Positions 1 through 8,609 of a stretch of 21,936 nucleotides of DNA are shown piece by piece (within the stretch, counting starts at the first letter, position 1; every line of letters starts with the position of its first letter). The DNA comes from Chara braunii (lineage: Eukaryota; Streptophyta; Charophyceae; Charales; Characeae). A program made the position numbers and the translations under genes. Below the pieces are notes generated by a model that worked only from the letters and a program-made list of their open reading frames with translations, was not told where the DNA came from and did not search any database. The stretch covers positions 654,112 through 676,047 of the forward strand of contig BFEA01000465.1 in assembly GCA_003427395.1 (NCBI GenBank), read 5' to 3'.

Positions 1-436
1 GTAGCTCAGAAAGGTAAGGCGACCGGTAGACGCCGCGGAGGCTCTCGGTCAAGGAGTCAAGTTGACCCCAACGCTCCTCCAAGGGAGAAAGCGGGTCTCA
101 CTGCGGACGTGTGGAGAGATCGGTATTCACGGCAGGCCTGTATCCGTTGTGGTCAATATGGCCATAGCCAATACAAGTGCCGCAATAAGAAGGTAACTGA
201 AAAGATGCAGCCTACGATGAGGCATGTACTGGGATCCTCTCATCCCGTCGGTAGCAATGTTGCCAATACTTCAGGCAGTGAACACGTCGGGCCAGTAGGA
301 ATAGTAGCTGTTCCTGCTAGGGTCGAGGTGGTGGAGACACCCTCACCATCTCGAGAGATGGCCCAAGCTACTGACTCCAGCGTCGTCCCGCAAACACGTT
401 CAGACCCATCGAGCCTCTGTTCGATGAATGTGTTCG
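1..436 (+). pseudogene. gag: gag 3' end with CCHC zinc knuckle (element A, partial)
   Basis: The frame is open from base 1, so the start is outside the window. A basic, Arg/Ser/Gly-rich stretch precedes a CCHC zinc knuckle, CIRCGQYGHSQYKC, at 139-180 (C-x2-C-x4-H-x4-C). This is the nucleocapsid motif that binds element RNA during packaging. The segment up to about 430 aligns with element B downstream of its own knuckle. After GTGTTCG at about 429-435 the frame shifts: element B has five extra bases (AAGCC) here, so element A appears to carry a 5 bp deletion that throws the protease into another frame. Read without the shift, the frame ends at 465. Seen: motif and shift. Inferred: the deletion, from comparison with element B. 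Confidence 0.85.
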
Positions 437-1009
437 TTAGAGGAGCTAGAGGTGGAGTGGTCTAGATCAGACCCGCTAGCTTCTTGGACAGCCCTAGTCA
501 AAGCCCCTAAGGGTGAGATGTTCGTCAGCAAGGTTGTCATTGGCAGCCGCAAGGCCGGGGCCTATTATGACACTTGCTCGACTAGGAACTTTATCAGTCG
601 CGCGCGCGTTGAGAGACTGCACTTACAGGGGCAAGTGCAGCGCCTGAGTCGACCTGTGGAGTCGACCTGTGCCAACAAACAGCGCATGGTAGTCAAACTG
701 TGGAGTGTTGTTTCCCGTACGCGGGAGGGGAATTGAGACATCACGTCTCGTTCCTAGTGAGTGACGAGCTCCCAATGGATATTTTACTAGGTATGTCCTA
801 CCTCTCTGTGGCACAGCCCCAGTTTGACTGGGACTGAAAAGTGGTCAAACACACTTTGACAGGTGGAGGGACCGCCAGATCACATAAGTCCAAAGCTAGT
901 AGTCTGATTGAGTCCTATGGGTGCATGCGTGCGGCCACGTTCTACAATTATAATAAGCAAAATCAGGAGGAGGGTATATATTTAGTTTGTCTCTGTTGCA
1001 GGCGAGCCG
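437..1009 (+). pseudogene. Retropepsin-like protease and PR-RT linker, frameshifted (element A)
   Basis: This is the aspartic protease that would cleave the Gag-Pol polyprotein. The active-site segment at 569-586 reads D-T-C-S-T-R followed by NFIS. The family motif is D-[ST]-G-[AS]-[ST], so the catalytic Asp is present but the flap Gly is Cys. The protease starts in frame 2 and runs to a TGA at 734-736. Homology with element B (SFLVSDELP-type segment, then LLGM) resumes in frame 1 from about 727, is cut by a TGA at 835-837, and returns to frame 2 near 1010. Between about 680 and 726 it lacks bases present in element B. The product cannot be functional as it stands. Confidence 0.75.
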
Positions 1010-3472
1010 GTGAAAATGCCACCGGAGATAGAGGGAGTAGTTGCTAAGTACCCTGATCTATTTGAAGAGCCGATAGGAGTAGTTGAGAGGGAGGTCGTCC
1101 ACGCGATAGAGATTATCCCAGGGTCTAGTATTCCGAAGGGTAAGATCTATCGGATGTCTCCAGGCGAGCTCAATGAGCTTCGCCGGCAACTCAAGGAACT
1201 CGTAGAGAAGGGTTGGATCTGGCCGAGTGTCTCTCCTTATGGATCTCCAGTACTATTCATACCTAAGAAGGAGGGTACACTTAGGATGTCCATTGACTAT
1301 AGGGGCCTCAATGCCATCACTGTAAAGAACAGAGAGCCCCTACCACGCATCGATGATCTGCTAGATAGAGTGCAAGGGTGTCGGTACTTCAGAAAGATAG
1401 ATCTGAAGTCCGGGTACCATCAGATTGCAATCCGGCCCGAGGATCAACACAAAACCGCCTTTCAAACCAGGTACGGTCTGTACGAGTTTGTGGTGATGCC
1501 TTTCGGCCTTTGCAATGCTCCTAGCACTTTTCAACACGCTATGAATCGGATATTCCATGACTACTTGGATAAGTTTGTCATCGTGTACCTCGATGACATA
1601 CTTATTTTTAGTAAGACTTTTGAGGAGCACGTTGCACATTTGGACAAAGTCCTCAGTCTCCTGCCACAACACAAGTTCAAGATCAACGGTGAGAAGTGCG
1701 AGTTTGGCCGCACCCGTGTCTTGTACTTGGGTCATGAGATCTCCACGAAAGGGTTGAAGCCCGATGACGCGAAGGTGGCCACCATTCGTGATTGGCCACG
1801 TCCTCAGTATGTGACTGAGATGAGATCTTTCTTAGGAATGACTGGCTACTATAGGACTTTCGTTAAGAACTATAGCATAGTGGCCGCTCCTTTGACTGAT
1901 CTGACCCGCCTTGACACCCCATGGGAATGGACAGATGAGTGTGAGGCTGCTTTCAGATATTTGAAGCATGCATTGACGCACTACAAGGTCTTGAAACTTC
2001 CTGATCCTGATAAGCCGTTTATAGTCACCACGGATGCCAGCCAATATGGCATTGGCGCCGTGCTCGCGCATCAGGAGGGGCCAAAGTTGAGGCATGTAGA
2101 GTACATGTCCAAGAAAATGTCGTCTCAGAAGTTGGCTAAGTCCACCTATGAGAAGGAGCTCTATGCGGTGTACAAGGCTCTGACCCATTGGAGGCACTAT
2201 CTCCTTGGGAGGTTCTTCATCCTCAAGACTGATCATCAGACCCTGAGATGGATCAGAACTCAGCCGATGCTCTCTGACGCTCTCAAGCGTTGGATCGAAG
2301 TCATTGAGCAATATGACTTTGACCCTCAGTATCTGAAAGGGGAGCACAACAAGGTTGCTGATGCCTTGTCGCGTACACCTGATTTCTCAGGTGCGCTGAT
2401 TACTGAGTTCGATCTGACGGCGGACAATGTTACTCAGTCCTTGGTGGAAGCCTATCGCGAGGACCAGTTCATGTCTGAGATCATACGCAGACTCCAGGCG
2501 AAGGACAAGAAGACCTCTGCCGAGTTTGAATTGGTCAATGACTTGCTGTTCCTTGAGAAGGCAGGGAATAAACGATTGTGTGTTCCTAATAGTGAGTCTT
2601 TGCGTAGTTTGTTTCTAGGTGAATGTCATGATGCCACCGGTCATTTTGGGTACAAAAAGACCGCAGCTAATCTACTACAGCGATTCTGGTGGCCCACAAT
2701 GGTGCGACATGCTCAATTGTACGTGGAGACGTGTCAAGTTTGTCAAAGAGACAAGCCACGTACACAGGCCCCTCTTGGGCTCTTGATGCCGCTTCCGATT
2801 CCGGAAAGGCCTGGTGAGAGTCTGTCCATGGATTTCATGGAGACTCTGATCACCAGCAAGAGTGGAATGCGCTATATCTACGTCATCGTGGATAGATTTA
2901 GTAAGTTTGCTAGATTAGTAGCGATGCCGGCAACAACTAAAACGGAGTATGTCATTAAGATGTTCAAAGAGAATTGGGTAAGAGATTTTGGGTTGCCCAA
3001 GTCCATAGCGAGTGACAGGGATGTCCGATTTACCAGTGAGGTGTTGAAAGCCACTATTGCGGAACAGGGGACCCATTTGCAAATGACTTCTGGGAACCAC
3101 CCAGAGTCCAATGGCCAAGCTGAGCAACTGAACCGCGCTGTTCAACACCTGTTGAGGCATTGTATCAAGCTCAATCAGGTGGACTGGGATGAGAAGCTTG
3201 CTCTCATCGCCAGCTTATACAACAACGCTGTACACAGCGCCACCGGGGTGAGTCCAAACAGCTTACTGCTAACTTTCAAGCCTAGACTGCCCTTAGACTT
3301 TCTTCCTGAGAATCAGACCACTGCTGCACCAGGTACCTTAGAATTTGCTTATCGGTATGAACAGAAGATGCAGCAGGCTGTAGAACAGATGCAGAAGGCA
3401 CAGGCTGCAATGATAGAGTCTGAAAATAGACACCGCCGTCCTTCGAGATTTCAGGTTGGGGACAGAGTCTAG
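1010..3472 (+). CDS. pol: Pol: reverse transcriptase, RNase H and integrase (element A)
   Basis: A single 820-codon frame, from the GTG at 1010 (nearest ATG 1016), continuing upstream polyprotein and not an independent start. RT lies at residues 60-240, with Asp131 in KIDLKSGYH and Asp195/Asp196 in YLDDIL, so the polymerase triad is present. RNase H lies at 335-455 with Asp342 (TTDAS), Glu383, Asp408 (KTDHQ) and Asp451 (ADALSR). The integrase zinc-binding region has His540, His545, Cys575 and Cys578. The integrase core has Asp608, Asp669 and Glu705 with exactly 35 residues between the last two (D,D-35-E). A TAG at 3470-3472 sits where GDRVWVK-type text is expected, so Trp to stop is likely. 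Trp71 stands where element B has Arg. All catalytic residues look intact, but flanking frames are broken. Acts in virus-like particles and the nucleus. Confidence 0.93.
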   Translation: MKMPPEIEGVVAKYPDLFEEPIGVVEREVVHAIEIIPGSSIPKGKIYRMSPGELNELRRQLKELVEKGWIWPSVSPYGSPVLFIPKKEGTLRMSIDYRGLNAITVKNREPLPRIDDLLDRVQGCRYFRKIDLKSGYHQIAIRPEDQHKTAFQTRYGLYEFVVMPFGLCNAPSTFQHAMNRIFHDYLDKFVIVYLDDILIFSKTFEEHVAHLDKVLSLLPQHKFKINGEKCEFGRTRVLYLGHEISTKGLKPDDAKVATIRDWPRPQYVTEMRSFLGMTGYYRTFVKNYSIVAAPLTDLTRLDTPWEWTDECEAAFRYLKHALTHYKVLKLPDPDKPFIVTTDASQYGIGAVLAHQEGPKLRHVEYMSKKMSSQKLAKSTYEKELYAVYKALTHWRHYLLGRFFILKTDHQTLRWIRTQPMLSDALKRWIEVIEQYDFDPQYLKGEHNKVADALSRTPDFSGALITEFDLTADNVTQSLVEAYREDQFMSEIIRRLQAKDKKTSAEFELVNDLLFLEKAGNKRLCVPNSESLRSLFLGECHDATGHFGYKKTAANLLQRFWWPTMVRHAQLYVETCQVCQRDKPRTQAPLGLLMPLPIPERPGESLSMDFMETLITSKSGMRYIYVIVDRFSKFARLVAMPATTKTEYVIKMFKENWVRDFGLPKSIASDRDVRFTSEVLKATIAEQGTHLQMTSGNHPESNGQAEQLNRAVQHLLRHCIKLNQVDWDEKLALIASLYNNAVHSATGVSPNSLLLTFKPRLPLDFLPENQTTAAPGTLEFAYRYEQKMQQAVEQMQKAQAAMIESENRHRRPSRFQVGDRV

Positions 3473-3947
3473 GTTAAGTCTTTCAGAACTGGGACAGGAG
3501 CACGGGATTTCCCGCAAACTCATGCCCCAGTACTTTGGACCCTGGGAAGTCTTGGACATCGTTGGAACACATCCGGATGGGGCATCTTATGTTATCCGGA
3601 TCCCTGGTCATCTCCGAACTTACATTGTCTTTCACGCTTCTAAGTTTGCGCCTTTCAAGGAAACAGATGAGTTTCCTTCTCGTCGCTCAATGCTGCCCCC
3701 AACCATGGATGCAGAAGTGGACATTCATGACATCGTGGATCACAGGGAGCTGCCAGTTCAGAGACCTACAGGCAGGGGACGTCCTCCGAAACCGAAGCTG
3801 CAGTACCGCGTTCGGTTCCGACATAATACTGATCCCAAGGAGGACCGCTGGTTCACGAGGGAAAAACTCATGCAGACCGCTCCTCAAGTTGTAGCCCATT
3901 ATGAGAAATCTCTGCAGAAAGGAAAGCGCCCGATGGTCGAAGACTGA
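3473..3947 (+). pseudogene. Integrase C-terminal tail with chromodomain-like end (element A, frameshifted)
   Basis: After the TAG at 3470 the integrase tail continues in frame 3 to a TGA ending at 3950. The extra T in TCTTTCAG at about 3478-3485 accounts for the shift. The first part (MPQYFGPWEVL, then HASKFAPF) is the usual GPY/F module of Ty3/Gypsy integrases. The last part has DIHDIVDHRE, then YRVRFRHNTDPKEDRWF, then a helix ending HYEKSL. This has the layout of a chromovirus chromodomain (ILDHR, then YLVKWKGY..EDTWEP, then a C-terminal helix), though the aromatic cage looks poor. Chromodomains tether integration to marked chromatin. Seen: frame, motifs. Family knowledge: chromodomain layout. 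Inferred: weak or lost histone binding. Confidence 0.75.
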
Positions 3948-3971
3948 GCTTCTCAGAGGACTGTTGACGCT

Positions 3972-3984
3972 AAGGAGGAGGGAA
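3972..3984 (+). other. Polypurine tract (element A)
   Basis: AAGGAGGAGGGAA is a 13-base all-purine run directly before the TG that opens the 3' LTR. In LTR retrotransposons this RNase H-resistant run primes plus-strand DNA synthesis. Its position between the end of pol (stop at 3948-3950) and the LTR fits exactly. Confidence 0.8.
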
Positions 3985-4908
3985 TGCGAGGCTACTGCCT
4001 CTATGAGCCCCATTCAGCCCTTTTTTGGGAGCCTGTCGGCCGCCCTAAGTGAAGGCAGGCTCGACGAGGCCCCTTAGGGCCTTATTTCGGCCTCTGCGCA
4101 ACTCAAGGAAATTCAGGCAGTTGCGCAGAACCAGTTGGTTGAGAGAACCCAGGCCCTGGGCCGCCTGTGTGAATGTATGGAAAGCAGGCCCTAGGCTGGA
4201 TACGGGTACTGGGCCGAACACAGGCCGAAGGCAGTTGGGCGCATGCAACCAACTCAGGCCCAAGGCCTGTTCTCGAACGTGCTGGGCCTCAGGCTGTCGG
4301 GGCCTACTGGAAGCTTCTGGGACTGGACGCAGGCAGGCCACTTCGATATAGCAAAGGGCCTGCCTCCTCATTCGACATTCAGGTGCAGGCTGCATGCTGC
4401 GCAAGCGCTGCTGCGCTATGTGCTGGCTGGCGCCTACGCTCTCACGGGCGAGCATGGAAGGAGCACGCAGCCATAGCCGAGCTGCGCTGCTGTAAGCTGG
4501 GTGAGACGCAGGGTGGTCCTTGGGTGCAAGCGGCATCTGTGTGTTGGGGAATGAGGTTGTGAGTGTGGCGAGAGACATACCTGGTGCTGGAAGCGTGCGA
4601 CATAGGTCGCTGTATGCTCGTACTTCGGGAAAGCTGTTGACGTCATCTTTCGGCATCGTAGTGTAGGCTAGATAGGATCTGCCACATGTAGTCTGGGCGC
4701 CGAGTGCCAGATAGGATATCAATTCTGGTTCTTCGTTCATGATGATGATGGGACTATTTCAGTATTGTCAATTATGAACTCTTGGTGTGTTCTTATTTGG
4801 TGAATCTTGTGATGCAATTCTGCTGTTGGTTCGAGGCCACGACTATCTGGTCTCATATGTATGATGCTGTTTGATTGCTGAAGTTCACTATTGCTCATCT
4901 TCCTTGCA
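3985..4908 (+). repeat. 3' LTR of element A
   Basis: It opens with TGCGAGG after the polypurine tract and closes with CTTCCTTGCA at 4899-4908, giving TG...CA ends and about 924 bp. It shares CCGCCCTAAGTGAAGGC (4040-4056) with the 5' LTR of element B (16156-16172), CTACTGGAAGCTTC (4304-4317 versus 16528-16541), and the last 15 bases with one change (4894-4908 versus 17141-17155). In element B the same end is followed by a PBS, which fixes the boundary. The interior is rich in GGCC/CAGGC. Open frames seen on both strands here have no recognisable product and are treated as chance. No clear TATA box or poly(A) signal was identified. Confidence 0.82.
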
Positions 4909-4923
4909 GAAGCGAGGGCAGAT

Positions 4924-5150
4924 GTGGGAGCACGACAGAGAGGACATGGAAGACAGCGCCAGGAGCAAGGGGGAGAGGGAGGTACGGGTCTCGGCTGCGC
5001 ACGGAGCCGCGGCGGGCATGGTCTTCTATTTATAAAGGGTGATGACCTTGAGATATTGTCATCGAACTGACCCGCCCTGGGTAATTCAAAATTGTAGCAT
5101 TTTACTCATCTGAATCCAGTGGAGTTCGAATTCGGCTCTGTATTTCAACA
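4924..5150 (+). repeat. Possible short solo LTR (TG...CA, 227 bp)
   Basis: The segment opens with TGTGGGAGCACG and closes with GTATTTCAACA. It contains a TATA-like TATTTATAAAGGG at about 5028-5040 in its second half, as expected for an LTR promoter. It starts 15 bp after the LTR of element A. No matching 5 bp target duplication is visible on its flanks, and the tRNA-like reading at 5100-5190 overlaps it, so this remains weak. Confidence 0.25.
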
Positions 5151-5190
5151 GTTGAAAGGATGTACCAACTGAGCTCAGCTGGTTGGTTCT
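5100..5190 (-). repeat. tRNA-like sequence (possible tRNA pseudogene or SINE head)
   Basis: Read on the minus strand, GAGCTCAGTTGGTA fits the pol III A box of tRNA genes at 11 of 12 consensus positions. AATTCGAAC follows at the spacing expected for the T loop, about 47 nt from position 8. CCAG and CTGG bracket it like an acceptor stem remnant. The D stem and T stem do not pair well, so this is not a working tRNA. It may be a decayed tRNA gene or the head of a tRNA-derived SINE. Confidence 0.22.
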
Positions 5191-5480
5191 CTTCCCCATT
5201 TACCCGAAGCGCCTCCGTAACCAAAATGCACCTAGTCCACAACAATGTTCATAACACCGCCCTTTTTCAAAGGGAAAACAGGCTCGTTTTGAAGCCGCTA
5301 AGATGTTTACCAGGACCGTAGCCGCAGAAAAAGGCACACCCATTGCCAGGCCAACGGAGGATGTCCTGCTCTAACTTCACGTTTACCAGAGTCAGCTATA
5401 GAGGTTCTGTGAGAGAAGGTCACTTCTTTGTCATCCTTTCCTCTCATAAATTTCTCGCCCTAAAGGGCCCTTCCCTCTCC

Positions 5481-5600
5481 TTTTTTTTTTTTTTTTTTTT
5501 TTTCAGAGGCCGGGTATCGACCCCGGTGGGTACTCAATCCATTGGTTGGAACCTGGAAGTCATTGGATGGATGTCCCGCTCTAGCTTCACGGATATACCC
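5481..5600 (-). repeat. Retroposon-like unit with A-tail (T23 on plus strand)
   Basis: A run of 23 T at 5481-5503 reads as a poly(A) tail on the minus strand. Directly upstream of it on that strand is a 5 bp stem, 7 nt loop hairpin, CCGGG-GTCGATA-CCCGG, which resembles a tRNA T arm. A 23 bp segment at 5569-5591 recurs with two changes at 5359-5381. Together this looks like a short interspersed, reverse-transcribed repeat. The family is not recognised. Confidence 0.35.
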
Positions 5601-5668
5601 ACCCTTCCCTGCATTGCTTTTCAACGTAACTCAGCCCCCATTCTGCAAGGTGGGGCCCTCTAGGAGAA

Positions 5669-5705
5669 TTTTTTTTTTTTTTTTTTTTTTATTATTATTA
5701 TTTTA
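5669..5705 (-). repeat. Second T tract with ATT repeat
   Basis: A run of 22 T is followed by four ATT units. On the minus strand it reads TAA repeats ending in a long A run, another possible retroposition tail, 165 bp from the previous one. Confidence 0.5.
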
Positions 5706-6225
5706 GGGGGATGATGCTCCATTCTATTTGTGGGGAGCAACACGTGCTGGGAACCGGGCCCAGAACCCCGTACAAGATTTATACAGAGGACAAAGTGAGA
5801 TACTGGGGCCATTACCTGGCTTCGGCTGGAAGAAACCTTGGGAAAAACTACTGAAAGTATTCAAGAGATAGGGCACTTTGATGAAGCACCTCCAGGAGAA
5901 CCTTAATCCAGGCTCAAGGGATAGGAGAGAGCATCTGTTCCAAGTTCCGTTGTCGATGATGGCACTGTCTCATGGCTTCCGCTTCCAGTAGGGCTGGGTA
6001 CTGCTGCTTTCCACTGCTATTTGGTCCAAGTTGCCCTCGATACTGCTAGGGTGATGGTCCTGAGTGCTGGCCACACTGAGGTAGGATAGTAGGGATTGGG
6101 GGTGCGCTAGGAGTATTGACACGAGGATGGGTTGGAAGGTGGCCCCACCCTGTCAGGACAACCATTGGCTGCCCGCTGCCAGCAATCACCGTGTGTCTGG
6201 TCCTTGGCCTCTACAACGCCCTGGG
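5706..6225. other. No gene seen
   Basis: Mixed-composition sequence with no convincing coding frame, RNA or repeat, apart from the possible second exon end that would abut 6226 on the minus strand. Confidence 0.5.
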
Positions 6226-6444
6226 CTTTATAATAAAAATGAAAATAAATAGAAAAATAGCACCATCTCACATGGCGATCCATCAGGGCTTTCATCTCCT
6301 GCATACACTTCGACGCCGCGGCTACCGTTACAGCGCTCTCATGTCCATCCTCTAAGAGTCTCATTCTCAAGACAGTCTTAGCTTGGCTGTCCCTCTGCTC
6401 TGTGATTTCGACTCTGAATCTGACCACATATTTGCAACTGGCAC
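6226..6444 (-). other. Exon-like open stretch with splice-like edges (minus strand)
   Basis: On the minus strand a CACAG acceptor-like site precedes an open stretch (6444 to 6272) that translates as ordinary mixed-composition protein with EITEQRDSQAK, RLLEDGHESA and MQEMKALMDRH. It ends at a GTGAG donor-like site (6271-6267). This is followed by an AT-rich 46 nt segment that ends AAAG at 6226, which could be a very short intron. The frame also stays open through that segment. I do not recognise the protein. It could be an exon of a real or dead gene, or a chance frame. No flanking exons could be placed with confidence. Confidence 0.25.
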
Positions 6445-6644
6445 CTGTGAGACATTCCTTTCCTTTCTTTCCAAAGAAACTTCATGTTCCAAGCCACAAT
6501 CCCTGGACTTCGGCGAGCGAACCCAGGGACGAAGTTGTTGCTGTCGATGAAGACTCCAATCTTTTCTTTTTTTTTTTCTGCTTGAAGGATCCAATTTACT
6601 GGCGGAGACCCGTGAGACATTCCTTTCCTAGCATGAACATAGAA

Positions 6645-6678
6645 CACGAACCTGGCTGCAAAAGCAGCCAGCTTCGTG
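6645..6678. repeat. Inverted repeat with AAAA loop
   Basis: The arms CACGAACCTGGCTGC (6645-6659) and GCAGCCAGCTTCGTG (6664-6678) are complementary at 14 of 15 positions, with a 4-base loop. There is no T run, and this is eukaryotic DNA, so it is not read as a terminator. Confidence 0.7.
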
Positions 6679-6779
6679 CTTTCCTAGCATGAACATAGCA
6701 CCAGTCAGGCCAAGCCCCTAGCTTCAACAGGTTGGTGCAGGACCTACAAGTACTAAGTATCATTCTTAACACATATGAA

Positions 6780-6931
6780 CCTGGGTTCATATATTCTGAG
6801 CTCAAACCGAGCAGCAGTCGTGCCTGCCCCTGGGTTCATCAGTTCTGAGCACACACATACCAACACCGGGGCGCAGTCGTGCCTGCCCCTGGGTTCATCA
6901 GTTCTGAGCACAAACATACCAACACCGGGGC
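6780..6931 (+). repeat. 59 bp tandem repeat
   Basis: Two nearly identical 59 bp units (6814-6872 and 6873-6931) open with GCAGTCGTGCCTGCCC and contain CTGGGTTCATCAGTTCTGAG. A more diverged, shorter unit starts at 6780. Open frames across it, on both strands, simply reflect the repeat. Confidence 0.8.
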
Positions 6932-7045
6932 CTACGCCTTCTGGACAGTACGGGGCAGATCCCACTGGTACTATGTTCTTGCTGGGAAATAATACAAACC
7001 TGGCGATGATAGCGTTCCAGGTTAGTGCTTTCCTAGCTTGAACAT

Positions 7046-7960
7046 CACACCGGGAGGCCTGGCACTCTACCTCATGGACGAATGCCCGGGCTCACAAGGA
7101 ATATGACGCAGAACGCCGCACATGGGTGACCAATTTGATTTACGGGGTCCTCTGTCAAAGTAACCATCCTTACATCGCTAACAATGCATCTAGCAGCCAG
7201 ACTCGAAACTATGCTGAACTCCCAAATGCAGGACCAGATGGGCCCGGTAACGTGCTGCGATGTTTACTTCCATGTTTCTCCTTTTTCCTTTTTCGTTCCG
7301 GACGCTCACTCTGCATTTGAACTCCTGGTGCTGCTCCCTGTCGAACTCCCTCCCTGCAAACAGGCCAGAGCTCTCGGAGAGGGGGTTAGGTTGCTGCAAT
7401 TCCAGAGATTGCTATTTGGAAGTAAGCGATGCAAACCGCAAAATTGAAGATTGGCACTCGGCCCGTGGTAGAAATCCACATTGGAGAAATCAGACTCGGA
7501 CGCACTGAGTGGTTTGAAGCACTAGAAAGGCAGCCCTGGCTGGCTAAACCTATTTTTTCCACGCCCGAACGAATCAAACCGGTCCCCGCCAGGCTCATAC
7601 ACCAAAAGTGCGCTCTCCTCGTATACCACTGGAAGTTCCAGAAGAGGGGACTCTTACTGGTGGTCCAATAAATCCTTACCCTCTGGTCCAATGCGCATGG
7701 TTTTGCCATTGAACGCTTGTCTATACTCATCTTTTGCAAGCATTGGGGTGAAAAGCGTTCTTATCTGGCGGGGGGGATCGCACACATCCCAAGCCCTGTG
7801 ACCCGTGATGTCCAGGTCAGACTGACATGGAGGCTACTGCAGATGACGTGGCAACATTTGCTGTCTTAAAACCAGCAGTGCTACCACACCTCTCAAGCTA
7901 TTGAAAAAAAAATAGATCCCTTTAGACTCCCTCCTCGGGAAGGAATGTTAAGCCACTAGT
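7046..7960 (+). other. Unassigned stretch with two exon-like islands
   Basis: One frame reads through about 7073-7245 as ordinary protein (AHKEYDAERRTWVTNLIYG, then VLCQSNHPYIA) and reaches a GGCCCG-GTAAC donor-like site at about 7246. A second open island covers about 7429-7671 (KLKIGTRPVVEIHIGE, then EWFEALERQPWLAKP). Neither is recognised, and the islands are not joined by clear splice sites. They may be fragments of an old mobile element or gene. From 7672 to 7960 I see nothing. Confidence 0.22.
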
Positions 7961-7962
7961 AC

Positions 7963-8123
7963 TTCGGCCAGCTATCGGCCGCCGAAAAAAATAGCGTAGA
8001 AACGTTTCTAGTCGGATGAATTTGGGCGCTACTGTAGTAGCCCGTACGTTTCCTAGAATCGTGGCGCGTTAACGGGAACGCACGACTCTAGGAAGTACTG
8101 GTGGTTTAAACACACCAGTACTT
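7963..8123. repeat. Palindrome-dense tract
   Basis: Five inverted repeats follow each other. They are TTCGGC/GCCGAA (7963-7986); the perfect 14 bp palindrome TAGAAACGTTTCTA (7997-8010); near-palindrome GGGCGCTAC/GTAGTAGCCC (8024-8043); an imperfect pair GTACGTTTCCTAGAATCGTG at 8044-8063 with its partner at 8077-8098; and AAGTACTGGTG/CACCAGTACTT (8093-8123), perfect 11 bp arms. The last two overlap, so they are alternative folds. It could be a foldback transposon remnant. The 15-mer GTACTGGTGGTTTAA (8095-8109) recurs at 10639-10653. Confidence 0.65.
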
Positions 8124-8609
8124 GTAAGGCTTCCTTTTGCCGAAGCAGATTTCCCGCTAAGCAGCGCAAACAAATGGGAACCAGCAAGGGTGCTCGTTTG
8201 CCTGGCACCACCAGCCATTTCTCTCCAGTAGGCCAAGCCCTGATAGTTGCGGCACATGCACAGCCTCGACGGAGAAAACTGGCCGGGAACTTCCCTCTGT
8301 TTTTATTATTACTCGCTACTACTACTTATCGTGCCACACTTTAACCAAAGAAGAGAAGAGTGGATACGCAATGATTGCACACACATCTACACAGTACACA
8401 GTACACAGTACACGAAAAAGAGCCTCGAGAGGACCGACAACATAGTTGTAACCGGTTGTGCAAGCCAACTGTACAAATGAACCCCCATGCCTGTAGCGCA
8501 AGCAGACTGAAAAAATGAACCCCCACAGTTGCACTTGGGCTGACGGTCCCTGACCCATTTCTGTCAGCGTCAGCAACCGACCATTGTCAGTGAAAGGTAC
8601 CCTGGATAC
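8124..8609. other. No gene seen; short 7 bp repeat
   Basis: Three ACAGTAC heptamers lie at 8391-8411. Otherwise no supported coding frame, RNA or element was found. Confidence 0.5.

Larger units (their letters stand above)
1..4908 (+). mobile_element. Ty3/Gypsy chromovirus-like LTR retrotransposon A (3' part)
   Basis: The domain order is gag zinc knuckle, protease, reverse transcriptase, RNase H, integrase, chromodomain-like tail, polypurine tract, LTR. Integrase downstream of RT/RNase H places it in Ty3/Gypsy and not Ty1/Copia. The 5' LTR, PBS and most of gag lie left of the window. The element is dead or decaying: gag, protease and the integrase tail lie in three frames, with stops at 835-837 and 3470-3472. 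A related element with the same orientation starts at 16081, and its LTR shares blocks with this one. Not seen: the 5' target-site duplication, since that end is outside the window. Confidence 0.93.
6447..7045 (+). repeat. Local short direct repeats
   Basis: GTGAGACATTCCTTTCCT occurs at about 6447 and 6612. CTTTCCTAGCATGAACATA-type text occurs three times (about 6624, 6682 and, with a change, 7029). These bracket the hairpin at 6645-6678 and the 59 bp tandem repeat. The block looks like a small rearranged repeat cluster of unknown family. Confidence 0.5.

Noticed and set aside
1832-2347. 171-codon minus-strand frame inside pol A
   Set aside because: Antisense shadow of the RT/RNase H coding frame.
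4045-4740. 231-codon minus-strand frame and plus-strand frames in LTR A
   Set aside because: They lie in a GGCC-rich LTR, overlap each other, and show no domain; LTRs normally do not code.
6645-6678. Rho-independent terminator
   Set aside because: No T run after the hairpin, and bacterial terminators do not apply in a eukaryotic retroelement region.
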